Shown here: positions 1 to 5,715 of the stretch, piece by piece
Layout of the letters: each line of letters starts with the position of its first letter
Position numbering within the stretch: position 1 is the first letter of the stretch
Origin: an uncultured Spirochaetaceae bacterium
GTDB taxonomy: Bacteria > Spirochaetota > Spirochaetia > Treponematales > Treponemataceae
Length of the DNA stretch: 7,522 nucleotides
Assembly (NCBI GenBank): GCA_902797925.1
Contig: CADBUT010000265.1
Span: forward strand, 1 to 7,522
Direction: 5' to 3'
The notes under the pieces: model-generated
What the model saw: only the letters and a program-made list of their open reading frames with translations
Database searches by the model: none
What the model was told of the DNA's origin: nothing
Program-made: the position numbers and the translations under genes

Positions 1-46
1 CTTTTGCACATATGCTCAAACCGCGCCGCCGTGTACACTCATCTAT

Positions 47-83
47 CAAGTTTCGTCGCAAGACGAAACTTGGCGGGTTCGCC
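47..83. repeat. Two adjacent hairpins, first with GCAA tetraloop
   Basis: Positions 47-57 (CAAGTTTCGTC) and 62-72 (GACGAAACTTG) are perfect inverted copies of 11 bp around the loop GCAA, a GNRA-type tetraloop when read on the plus strand. A second short stem, GGCG 72-75 with CGCC 80-83, starts at the last base of the first. No T-run follows, so a simple intrinsic terminator is unlikely. It resembles a dispersed intergenic palindrome or an RNA structural element. Confidence 0.6.
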
Positions 84-123
84 AGTTCAATCTCAAAACT
101 TTAGCATAAACCAAATGCGAACC

Positions 124-154
124 GCGATTGCTTCGCCTTCGGCTCGCAATGACG
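124..154. repeat. Intergenic repeat of the CATTGCGAGCC…AGCAATCGC type
   Basis: The segment reads GCGATTGCTTCG then CCTTCGGCTCGCAATGACGG. ATTGC and GCAAT flank an imperfect palindromic centre. From memory this resembles short interspersed intergenic repeats found in many unrelated bacterial genomes. Its copy number in this genome cannot be judged from one window. Confidence 0.45.
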
Positions 155-177
155 GGTGCGCACGGGTTTGCCGCGTG

Positions 178-224
178 TGTCATTGTCGGGCGTGCACGGT
201 CACTGAGCGCAGTCGAAGTGACCG
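178..224. repeat. 47-bp dispersed repeat, copy 1
   Basis: This 47-bp segment is identical to 1290-1336 except at one position (C at 210, T in the other copy). It starts with TGTCATTGTCGGGC and ends in a palindrome: CGGTCACT at 197-204 pairs with AGTGACCG at 217-224 around a 12-base loop. The loop core is found again inverted at 239-252 (GACTACGCTCAGTG). The two copies lie as direct repeats either side of the permease gene. Confidence 0.8.
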
Positions 225-238
225 CACATGGTTGCTTT

Positions 239-252
239 GACTACGCTCAGTG
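239..252 (-). repeat. Inverted fragment of the 47-bp repeat core
   Basis: The sequence GACTACGCTCAGTG is the exact reverse complement of the core of repeat copy 2 (1313-1326) and matches copy 1 (201-214) at 13 of 14 positions. Together with copy 1 it could fold into a longer stem spanning about 201-252. Confidence 0.6.
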
Positions 253-268
253 ATCGGAATCAATTTTC

Positions 269-297
269 TGTCATTGTCGGGCTTGACCCGACAATCT
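269..297. repeat. Palindromic repeat sharing the head of the 47-bp element
   Basis: The head TGTCATTGTCGGGC (269-282) is identical to the head of both 47-bp copies, but a different tail follows. Here ATTGTCGGG (273-281) pairs perfectly with CCCGACAAT (287-295) around a 5-base loop. A 9-bp GC-containing stem without a T-tract points to a dispersed palindromic element rather than a standard terminator, although it could stop transcription coming from the left. Confidence 0.6.
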
Positions 298-303
298 TGG
301 CAT

Positions 304-332
304 TTGCTTGTAATGCTTAAATCTGCTATGAT
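304..332 (+). promoter_or_regulatory. Sigma-70-type promoter of the permease gene (extended -10)
   Basis: TTGCTT at 304-309 and TATGAT at 327-332 are separated by exactly 17 bases, and TG at 324-325 gives an extended -10 element. The expected start of transcription is about 338-341, at or within a few bases of the ATG at 341, so the mRNA would have almost no leader. This is a prediction from consensus matching only. Confidence 0.55.
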
Positions 333-340
333 GCGGCATC

Positions 341-1267
341 ATGGAATTTCAAAACAGCAAGACACAGCTTAAGGGCGTGTTGATTCTTCTTTTGACGGCG
401 ATAATCTGGGGCGCGTCTTTTGTTTCGCAGAGCGTCGGCGCAGAAACGGTTGAGCCGTTCACTTTTATGGCAATACGCACATTGATGGGCGCAACTGTTC
501 TTGTGCCGTTCATTTTGCTCCGCGACAGAATTTCCGCAAAAAAAATGACCGAAGCGCAGCTTGAAGAGCGCAAAAAGACAGACAAAAAGACCATCGTTTA
601 CGGCGCAATCATAGGTGTTTTTCTCGCAATCGCGACTAACCTTCAGCAATATGCTTTCAATTATTCAACAGCCGGAAAAATTGCGTTCATTACGGCAATG
701 TACATGTTCTTTGTGCCGATTGCCGGGCTTTTTATGAAAAAGCGCATACCGCTGCTCACGTGGCTCTGCATTGCCATGGGCTTTGTGGGCCTTTATTGCT
801 TGTGCTTCAAAGGCGGCGACGATTTCAGCGTAAACATGGGCGACGTGCTCACGCTGATTTGCGCCGTGTTCTTTACGTGCCAGATTCTGCTTATTGAGAA
901 ATTTTCGCCTGAATGTGATGGAATCAAGCTTTCTTGCGCAGAATTTTACACGGCGGGCCTAATTTCGCTTGTGCTCATGCTGATTTTCGACACGCCGCAT
1001 TGGGCGGGCATAAAACATGCGGGGCTTGCGCTGCTCTATTCCGGCATTATGAGCTGCGGAATTGCGTACACGCTTCAAGTTGTCGGGCAAAAATACTGCG
1101 AGGCGACAATTGCATCTCTTTTGATGTGCATGGAATCAGTTTTTGCAGCTCTTTCCGCCGCAATTCTGATTCAAGAGCGCTTGACCGGCCGCGAAATTCT
1201 AGGCTGCGTCATAATGTTTACGGCGATTGTCGTGTCTCAGCTTACCGGGCTAAAGAAAAAGCAATAG
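341..1267 (+). CDS. DMT-superfamily (EamA) permease
   Basis: This 308-residue integral inner-membrane protein belongs to the drug/metabolite transporter superfamily; its substrate cannot be told from the sequence. Two EamA repeats are visible, roughly residues 12-155 and 165-302, giving about ten hydrophobic segments. The first repeat carries the typical IIWGASFV near residue 21, and the second ends in the family pattern ATIASLLM then MESVFAA, QERLTG and GCVIMF (residues 255-293). A charged Lys/Glu-rich loop lies at about 61-84. Length is normal for the family. The ATG at 341 is preferred because it just precedes the first membrane segment, but there is no Shine-Dalgarno sequence before it and the best promoter ends only 8 bases upstream. 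The gene stands alone: repeats lie on both sides and the next gene is convergent. The family call is firm, the role unknown. Confidence 0.9.
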   Translation: MEFQNSKTQLKGVLILLLTAIIWGASFVSQSVGAETVEPFTFMAIRTLMGATVLVPFILLRDRISAKKMTEAQLEERKKTDKKTIVYGAIIGVFLAIATNLQQYAFNYSTAGKIAFITAMYMFFVPIAGLFMKKRIPLLTWLCIAMGFVGLYCLCFKGGDDFSVNMGDVLTLICAVFFTCQILLIEKFSPECDGIKLSCAEFYTAGLISLVLMLIFDTPHWAGIKHAGLALLYSGIMSCGIAYTLQVVGQKYCEATIASLLMCMESVFAALSAAILIQERLTGREILGCVIMFTAIVVSQLTGLKKKQ

Positions 1268-1289
1268 CACAAGCGCCGGCGGCAGATAC

Positions 1290-1336
1290 TGTCATTGTCG
1301 GGCGTGCACGGTCACTGAGCGTAGTCGAAGTGACCG
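1290..1336. repeat. 47-bp dispersed repeat, copy 2
   Basis: It matches 178-224 at 46 of 47 positions in the same orientation. Its palindrome is one base pair longer than in copy 1: ACGGTCACT at 1308-1316 pairs with AGTGACCGT at 1329-1337 around a 12-base loop. It begins 22 bases after the permease stop codon, so the stem could also protect or terminate the permease mRNA. Confidence 0.8.
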
Positions 1337-1360
1337 TAGTTCGCCGGTGCAAAGTACAAT

Positions 1361-1536
1361 CTGACAAGACGAAAAGATTATCTTATCCGTCGCAGAAGAT
1401 TATCTAGACCGTCGATAAACATCTTGCGGACAGTCGCAGAATATTATCTTGAGCGCCGCAAAATATTATCCTGACAGTCGCAAAACATTCTACTGACAGT
1501 CGCAGAATATTATTCAGACAAACGGAGCATTTTCAG
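1361..1536. repeat. Degenerate 22-bp tandem repeat array, about 8 units
   Basis: Units start at 1361, 1383, 1405, 1427, 1449, 1471, 1493 and 1515, all exactly 22 bases apart. The shared core is GTCGCAGAATATTATC, usually preceded by CTGACA. By eye the units match the consensus at 15, 17, 12, 21, 17, 18, 21 and 13 of 22 positions, so the fourth and seventh are best preserved and the outer ones have drifted. A further decayed unit may lie at about 1340-1361. There are no unique spacers, so this is not CRISPR, and 22 is not a multiple of three, so it is not a coding repeat. Confidence 0.8.
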
Positions 1537-1545
1537 CGCGGAAAA

Positions 1546-3231
1546 TTACTGATAACCGCCGAAAAGTTCAACGCGGGCATCTAGCTGCTGCTGCATAAAC
1601 TTGTTGTATACATCTGTAAGCGGCTTCATAAGCGCTGCATATTCAGCCCAAGTCTTTTCAAAATCAGCGGGCCTGCCCAGAATCATCAGCGGAAGGTACT
1701 TCCGCGGAAGCGTTTCTAAGCCCATCATTGCATAATAAGCTTCAGCCTCGAATCCGCCCTTTTCAGGCGAAGGGCTGCACTGCCACATTGGATACCAGCC
1801 TGCATTTTTTGGCGGGTCTTTATCCATCAGCTCAGCATCAGAGTTGACGCCGTAAGCTTTCCAGACTTCAAGGTCAATATATTTCTGTGTCGCTGCATAT
1901 TCCCATGGAAGGTCGTCTATAACACGTGTATATCCGCTGGGCATTTTTCCTTCAAGCTTCGGCGCTTCTGTTGCCCAGAATGTAGCGCGGTTTTGCAAAA
2001 TCCATACAGGGTTGTTTTGCTGCAGCCGCTGTCTGTCTGTTCTATAAGGCCGGCCCTGCGCATCTCTCTGCCAGTCTTCACCTTCAAAGCCCCAGTAAAG
2101 AATCCGCTGATTTTCTTCTTCAAGCATTTTGTCCATAAACTGAAGAATCTTAATGGCCTTTTCTTCTGAGCAGCTTGTTGTAATACCATAACCGTCCTGT
2201 AGGGCTGGAAGTTGCTGGTCGCGGTAATGAGGCTTAATTGACTCATCAAATGTAAGCGGCAGCGGAACATAAGTTCTTTCGAATTTTCCAGCTGACCATA
2301 GCTGCTGTTCTGGAAACCCCATGAACTGCCAGCCCTGAATGAACATACCGAGAACACGGCCTTGCGAAATCTTATCATAGTACTGGTCGCGGTTGTCTGT
2401 AAAAGATGCAGGGTCTATCAAACCCTTGTTGAAATATTTGTTGGCAAGCTTGAACCATCTTTTAGCATTTTCATCAGTAAAATTGTCTTTATAAACATAT
2501 TTTCCGTTTTTAAAATCAACGTGGCCGTCGCCGTCATTTGAATAACCTGCAAGAAAATTCGGCGGAATCCATAAGTCAAATGCTTCCCAGTCGGCTGTGA
2601 CAATATTGAATGGAATTGTCTGCATTCCGTCGATTGACGGGTGCTTTTTGTAATAAGCTTCAATAAGGTCAAAATACTGCTCTACAGTCTTGATTACAGG
2701 GTAGCCGAATTCTTTGAGAACGGCTTTTTGAATCCACCATGCACTCTGGTTGAAGTATGTATCAGACGGAGTGCCGTCAAGTACACCGTACTTTGGAAGA
2801 GAGTAGATGTGCTCTTTTATGATTTTTCCATTTGCATCTTTTTCTGAGTCAATGTAAATCATTTTCTTCCAGGCGGAAGCATAGTGCTTTTTTAAATTCG
2901 GTGCATATTTTTCGATAAGCGGCTTTAGGTCGCGGAGACAGCCTGCATTCTGAAATTTGTCAGAATCAACTTCGACCAAGTCCGGAAGATTGCCAGAAGC
3001 GATGAGCAAACCAATTTTCTGGTCTTTGTCACCGGCGAGAATATCCCAGGTGAATGATACACCGAATTTCGATTTAATCCATTTGTAAGTTTTGTTATTT
3101 GCAGACGGCTTCTCACCTTTCTGCATTGTAAAAACTGAAATGTTAAGATTTTTATTTGTGTCTGCTGATGCAACAGACAGAGGCAAAATAAAAAGCAAAA
3201 TAAGAACTAAAAGGATGATTGACTTTTTCAT
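1546..3231 (-). CDS. Extracellular solute-binding protein, LplA-like (ABC sugar type)
   Basis: This 561-residue exported protein resembles the large LplA/YtcQ-like family 1 solute-binding proteins, which usually deliver oligosaccharides to ABC importers. Residues 1-23 form a signal peptide (KK, long Leu/Ile core, ending VASA) with a likely cut before Asp24. There is no lipobox cysteine, so it should be soluble in the periplasm rather than a lipoprotein, unusual for this family. Mature features typical of the family are ISVFTMQKG near 31-39, the segment GLLIASGNLPDLVEVD near 73-88, and the late YWGFEGEDW stretch. The ATG is supported by AAGGAG at 3241-3246, nine bases upstream. No permease or ATPase gene is adjacent, so it is an orphan binding protein; the ligand is unknown. 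It has its own promoter and follows the acetyltransferase gene after about 100 bases. Confidence 0.85.
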   Translation of the reverse strand: MKKSIILLVLILLFILPLSVASADTNKNLNISVFTMQKGEKPSANNKTYKWIKSKFGVSFTWDILAGDKDQKIGLLIASGNLPDLVEVDSDKFQNAGCLRDLKPLIEKYAPNLKKHYASAWKKMIYIDSEKDANGKIIKEHIYSLPKYGVLDGTPSDTYFNQSAWWIQKAVLKEFGYPVIKTVEQYFDLIEAYYKKHPSIDGMQTIPFNIVTADWEAFDLWIPPNFLAGYSNDGDGHVDFKNGKYVYKDNFTDENAKRWFKLANKYFNKGLIDPASFTDNRDQYYDKISQGRVLGMFIQGWQFMGFPEQQLWSAGKFERTYVPLPLTFDESIKPHYRDQQLPALQDGYGITTSCSEEKAIKILQFMDKMLEEENQRILYWGFEGEDWQRDAQGRPYRTDRQRLQQNNPVWILQNRATFWATEAPKLEGKMPSGYTRVIDDLPWEYAATQKYIDLEVWKAYGVNSDAELMDKDPPKNAGWYPMWQCSPSPEKGGFEAEAYYAMMGLETLPRKYLPLMILGRPADFEKTWAEYAALMKPLTDVYNKFMQQQLDARVELFGGYQ

Positions 3232-3267
3232 TTTTGTTCTCTCCTTATGTACTTAAAAATTTATATA

Positions 3268-3296
3268 ATTGTAACATTTGAATGTTATTTTGTAAA
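3268..3296 (-). promoter_or_regulatory. Promoter of the solute-binding protein gene, with a palindrome in the spacer
   Basis: Read on the minus strand, TTTACA (3291-3296) and TACAAT (3268-3273) are 17 bases apart, and TG one base before the -10 makes it extended. Transcription would start near 3261, leaving a leader of roughly 30 bases with AAGGAG near its end. The spacer contains a perfect 6-2-6 palindrome, AACATT-CA-AATGTT on this strand (3273-3286), touching the -10 box, a plausible repressor or activator site. The promoter call is by consensus only. Confidence 0.55.
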
Positions 3297-3331
3297 AGGT
3301 TAGATGTCAAGCTGTTTTTGGTTTTTCTAAG

Positions 3332-3901
3332 CTACCGGTTCAATTTTGAAAAAGGAACAAAGGCTTTTTGCGGGCTGTAATGTTCGCCGATGATTTTTTC
3401 CATGTAGATGAGATTGTACCAGCGGTCAAATTTATAACCGATGCGGCTGAAATTGCCTATTGTTTTATAACCGGCTGCTTTGTGAAAATACTCGCTGTTT
3501 TTTGTAAGATATGGATCATTCTCTACGGCTGGATCTGCGGCGCCGGCATAAAGGTTTGTAACATTCTGTGCTGTTAAATATTCTTCAAGCTTTTCGTAGA
3601 GCTTCCTTCCGATTCCAAGACGGTGAAAGTCTTTGTCTACATAAATCGAAGTTTCTGCTGCCCAGTCATAAGCAGTTCGCGGGCTGAATCTGCCGGCATA
3701 AACATAGCCGGTAATTTTTCCGTCTGTCTCTGCAACAAGATACGGATAATTTTCTAACGTAGTGCAAATGCGCCTTTCAAATTCTTTTAAAGACGGAATT
3801 TCGTATTCAAAAGAAACTGCCGTGTTTTTTACGAAATAAGAGTAAATTTCAAGGAGCGCTGCCGCATCCTCTTTTTTAGCAATTCTGATTTTTACTTCCA
3901 T
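3332..3901 (-). CDS. GNAT acetyltransferase, phosphinothricin acetyltransferase-like
   Basis: The 189-residue protein is a cytoplasmic acetyl-CoA-dependent N-acetyltransferase of the PAT/Bar-like branch. The acetyl-CoA-binding motif A is clear: SIYVDKDFHRLGIGRKLYEKL at about 85-105 with R94-L-G-I-G-R99. The end region EYFHKAAGYKTIGNF then GYKFDRWYNLIYMEK (137-169) is the characteristic PAT-family C-terminal pattern. Length fits the family. The real substrate is unknown; family members act on phosphinothricin, methionine sulfoximine or other amino compounds. An in-frame stop (TAA) two codons before the ATG fixes the start, but the only ribosome site, GAGG, lies 15 bases away, so expression may be weak. 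It starts 44 bases after the thiE stop with no terminator seen between, so it may be the last gene of the TPP-controlled operon, though a link to thiamine is not evident. Confidence 0.85.
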   Translation of the reverse strand: MEVKIRIAKKEDAAALLEIYSYFVKNTAVSFEYEIPSLKEFERRICTTLENYPYLVAETDGKITGYVYAGRFSPRTAYDWAAETSIYVDKDFHRLGIGRKLYEKLEEYLTAQNVTNLYAGAADPAVENDPYLTKNSEYFHKAAGYKTIGNFSRIGYKFDRWYNLIYMEKIIGEHYSPQKAFVPFSKLNR

Positions 3902-3945
3902 TGTTTATAGCTTTTTCCTCTTTTGTGCTGCTTATGCCGGCGCGG

Positions 3946-4599
3946 TCAATTAAAAAGTTCTGCCGCCTTTGTATGCAGCTTTTTTGAAGCTTCTTTTATG
4001 TCGGCAGCTCCAAAAATTGCGCTTATCACAGAAATACCTGCGATACCAGAACCTTTAAGTTCATCAACATTATTAATGCTTATACCTCCGATTGCCACAA
4101 CCGGAATTTTTACTGCATCACAAATTTCTTTTAAGGCTTTGTGTGAAACCGATTCTGCATCATCTTTTGAACTTGTTGCAAAAACTGCGCCGACGCCAAG
4201 ATAATCTGCGCCCTGTTTTTCTGCAAGAAGCGCTTCGCTTACCGTTGATGCAGAAACTCCAAGAATTTTTTTAGAGCCTATAAGTTTTCTTACATCAAGG
4301 GCGTTCATATCTTCCTGTCCGACATGAACTCCGTCTGCGTCAATTTTTTTTGCAAGCTCCACGTTGTCGTTAATCACAAACGGAACGCGGTACGCGCGGC
4401 ACACTTTCTGAACTTTAAGTGCAAGTTCTAAAAATTCGTCTTCGTCTGCATTTTTTTCGCGGAGCTGAACAAAAGTTGCGCCGCCTTTTATTGCAAGTTC
4501 AACCTGCTGTTCAAGAGTCATGCCGTTAAGCCAGTGTCTATCGGTAACAGCATACAGCAAAAGTGATTTTTTTAATTCGTTTTTAGTCATTATTTCCAT
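3946..4599 (-). CDS. thiE: Thiamine phosphate synthase
   Basis: ThiE joins hydroxyethylthiazole phosphate (the product of ThiM) to HMP pyrophosphate, giving thiamine phosphate and pyrophosphate in the cytoplasm. The 217-residue protein shows the whole set of family motifs on a TIM-barrel: YAVTD 16-20, VQLREK 44-49, INDN 76-79, ADGVHVGQED 88-97, GVSAST 114-119, GADYLGVGAVF 130-140 with Lys145, and PVVAIGGI 166-173 followed by Asn177. No key residue seems missing. The first ATG is chosen since TAGGA lies about ten bases before it; a second in-frame ATG three codons on is possible. The TAGGA includes the stop codon of the small ORF upstream, so translation is probably coupled. It is the third gene of the operon after thiM and the small ORF. 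No thiD or thiC is present in the window. Confidence 0.96.
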   Translation of the reverse strand: MEIMTKNELKKSLLLYAVTDRHWLNGMTLEQQVELAIKGGATFVQLREKNADEDEFLELALKVQKVCRAYRVPFVINDNVELAKKIDADGVHVGQEDMNALDVRKLIGSKKILGVSASTVSEALLAEKQGADYLGVGAVFATSSKDDAESVSHKALKEICDAVKIPVVAIGGISINNVDELKGSGIAGISVISAIFGAADIKEASKKLHTKAAELFN

Positions 4600-4612
4600 G
4601 GTCGTTCATTTC

Positions 4613-4750
4613 CTAAGCCGCATCAATTTCAACTGTCAAAGTCAGGGCTTTTTCATAGTGCGGGTACTTTTTTCCGCTTGTGGTAAAAAAAGTCCCGCAG
4701 CCCATGTGGTTTGTATCTGCGCAGTTGATGCAGCCTTCCGGACAAGGCAT
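4613..4750 (-). CDS. Small cysteine-rich hypothetical protein between thiM and thiE
   Basis: This 45-codon open frame fills the gap between thiM and thiE. The N-terminal part has four cysteines and a histidine spaced C3-x3-C7-x2-C10-x4-H15-x2-C18, which looks like a metal-binding (zinc or iron-sulfur) knuckle; the rest is charged and ends VEIDAA. An in-frame TGA two codons before the ATG rules out a longer version, and there is no obvious strong ribosome site, so it may rely on coupling to thiM, whose stop codon is 11 bases upstream. Its own TAG lies inside the TAGGA used by thiE. I do not recognise a family. It could be a true small protein, a decayed fragment of a lost gene, or chance; the neat packing and cysteine pattern favour a real gene. 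Confidence 0.5.
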   Translation of the reverse strand: MPCPEGCINCADTNHMGCGTFFTTSGKKYPHYEKALTLTVEIDAA

Positions 4751-4761
4751 TAATCAGCACT

Positions 4762-5616
4762 TCATCTAAGTTCTATCTTTGCCTCAGTCTGCAGGACATT
4801 GTCATCAATATTCATAAAACCGTCAATAATCTTATTGCGCAGTGTGATGTTCCCTTCGCCGTCTGCAAGCGATTTTACAGCGCGTTCTCCGCAGATTCCC
4901 ATCGCGCAGATACAGGCGGCAGCCGCTTCAAGTTTGCGGTCAGCATTTGCTGCAACAAATGCGCCCATCAGGCCGGAAATCATGCAGCCTGTTCCGCAGA
5001 CTTTTTCCATAAGTTCATGGCCGTTTTGGATTACGTAGCATTTTTCGCCGTCACTGACTAAGTCAATTTTGCCTGTAACAGCAATGATGCTTCCGGTTGC
5101 CTTGGCGAAATTCTTAATAAGCGAAATATTTGCTGCAAGGTTGTTTTCTGAAATGACATCGTTTTCGTTTACATCAACACCTTTTGTCTGATTAACTTCG
5201 TTATTGCTTTCTGCTGAATTTTTGCAGACAGCCGATGCGAGTGTCTTAATCTCAGACATGTTGCCTTTTATTACATCAAAGTGAACTTTTTTAATGAGGT
5301 TTAGACAAGTTTTTGTACGCAAATCTGTTGCGCCTGCGCCGACAGGGTCAAGAACTACAACGCGGCCGTTTGCGTTTGCAATTTTTCCTGCAAGAAACAT
5401 CGATTTAATTGTGCGTTTGTTTAAAGTGCCGACATTAATGTTTATAGCGCTGCTTATTGCAGACATCTGCTTAACATCAGCAGCTTCATCAGACATAACC
5501 GGACTTGCTCCGGCAGCTAAAAGAATATTCGCAACATCATTTACAGTTACATAATTTGTAATGTTGTGAACCAATGGATTTTGATTTCTAAGATTGGATA
5601 AAAATTTGTCAAACAT
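4762..5616 (-). CDS. thiM: Hydroxyethylthiazole kinase
   Basis: ThiM phosphorylates the thiazole alcohol (4-methyl-5-hydroxyethylthiazole) with ATP, the salvage entry to thiamine. The 284-residue protein has the ribokinase-like ThiM signature: PLVHNITNYVTVNDVAN 14-30, ASPVMSDE 37-44, NVGTL 61-65, VLDPVGAGAT 88-97, KGNMSEI 117-123, VTGKID 180-185 and the anion-hole/catalytic CGTGC at 207-211. It is somewhat longer than the usual 260-270 residues, owing to an Asn/Glu/Val-rich stretch at about 132-160 around KGVDV. The ATG is fixed by AGGGAG at 5623-5628, six bases upstream, which is part of the conserved 3' end of the TPP aptamer. First gene of the thiM-orf-thiE operon. Supplies thiazole phosphate to ThiE next door. 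Confidence 0.97.
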   Translation of the reverse strand: MFDKFLSNLRNQNPLVHNITNYVTVNDVANILLAAGASPVMSDEAADVKQMSAISSAININVGTLNKRTIKSMFLAGKIANANGRVVVLDPVGAGATDLRTKTCLNLIKKVHFDVIKGNMSEIKTLASAVCKNSAESNNEVNQTKGVDVNENDVISENNLAANISLIKNFAKATGSIIAVTGKIDLVSDGEKCYVIQNGHELMEKVCGTGCMISGLMGAFVAANADRKLEAAAACICAMGICGERAVKSLADGEGNITLRNKIIDGFMNIDDNVLQTEAKIELR

Positions 5617-5622
5617 TTTTTT

Positions 5623-5712
5623 CTCCCTACGCTGGCATTACCCTGAACAGGTTCTATGGGTCAAGGAAAACTTCCTACTCTCAGCCGGCATTGCGCCAGC
5701 TCCCCTTGGACA
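5623..5712 (-). promoter_or_regulatory. TPP riboswitch (THI element) in the thiM leader
   Basis: Read on the minus strand, the aptamer shows the conserved parts in order: GGGGAGC at about 5699-5705, CTGAGAG at 5678-5684, ACCTG at 5648-5652, AATGCCAG at 5632-5639 and CGTAGGGA at 5624-5631. These are the thi-box elements that bind thiamine pyrophosphate. The closing 3' segment overlaps the thiM Shine-Dalgarno AGGGAG, which is six bases from the ATG. No terminator or T-run lies between aptamer and gene, so control is most likely at translation: bound TPP stabilises the closing helix and hides the ribosome site. Stem P1 looks short (UCC 5708-5710 with GGA 5624-5626), though I could not fold it. 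Confidence 0.96.
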
Positions 5713-5715
5713 CAC

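Larger units (their letters stand above)
1..340. other. Gene-poor intergenic region rich in short palindromic repeats
   Basis: I see no convincing gene here. An open frame of 78 codons at 4-240 on the plus strand has no ribosome site and a low-complexity Arg/Cys/Ser-rich translation running straight through palindromic repeats, so I treat it as chance. The region holds five distinct palindromic or repeat elements (listed separately) and, at its right end, the promoter of the permease gene. The upstream gene to which this spacer belongs lies outside the window. Confidence 0.7.
1268..1545. other. Convergent intergenic region filled by repeats
   Basis: No gene is supported in this 278-base gap between convergent genes. 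It holds copy 2 of the 47-bp repeat (1290-1336) and a 22-bp tandem array (1361-1536). No clear intrinsic terminator with a T-tract is visible for either flanking gene; the stem of the 47-bp repeat and a weak 6-bp stem at 1529-1546 (ATTTTC/GAAAAT) are the only candidates. Confidence 0.7.

Noticed and set aside
4..240. 78-codon plus-strand open frame at the left end
   Set aside because: It runs through several palindromic repeats, has no ribosome site and gives an Arg/Cys/Ser-rich translation with no domain.
934..1407. 157-codon plus-strand frame overlapping the end of the permease gene
   Set aside because: It overlaps the well-supported EamA reading frame, then continues into the 47-bp repeat and the 22-bp array; His/Arg/Cys-rich translation typical of an out-of-frame shadow.
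1361..1536. CRISPR array
   Set aside because: The units are directly adjacent with a 22-base period and no unique spacers, and no cas gene is in the window.
3297..3331. Terminator after the acetyltransferase gene
   Set aside because: The AT-rich stretch has short T-runs but no inverted repeat that could form a stem.
4583..4609. Overlapping mini-frame starting at the ATG at 4607-4609, ten bases before the thiE start
   Set aside because: Only eight codons, out of frame with thiE and with just two bases after AGGA; a leader peptide cannot be excluded but nothing supports it.
4520..4753. Plus-strand 77-codon frame opposite the thiM-thiE gap
   Set aside because: It is antisense to thiE and to the small Cys-rich frame, whose position and stop/ribosome-site overlap fit the operon better.
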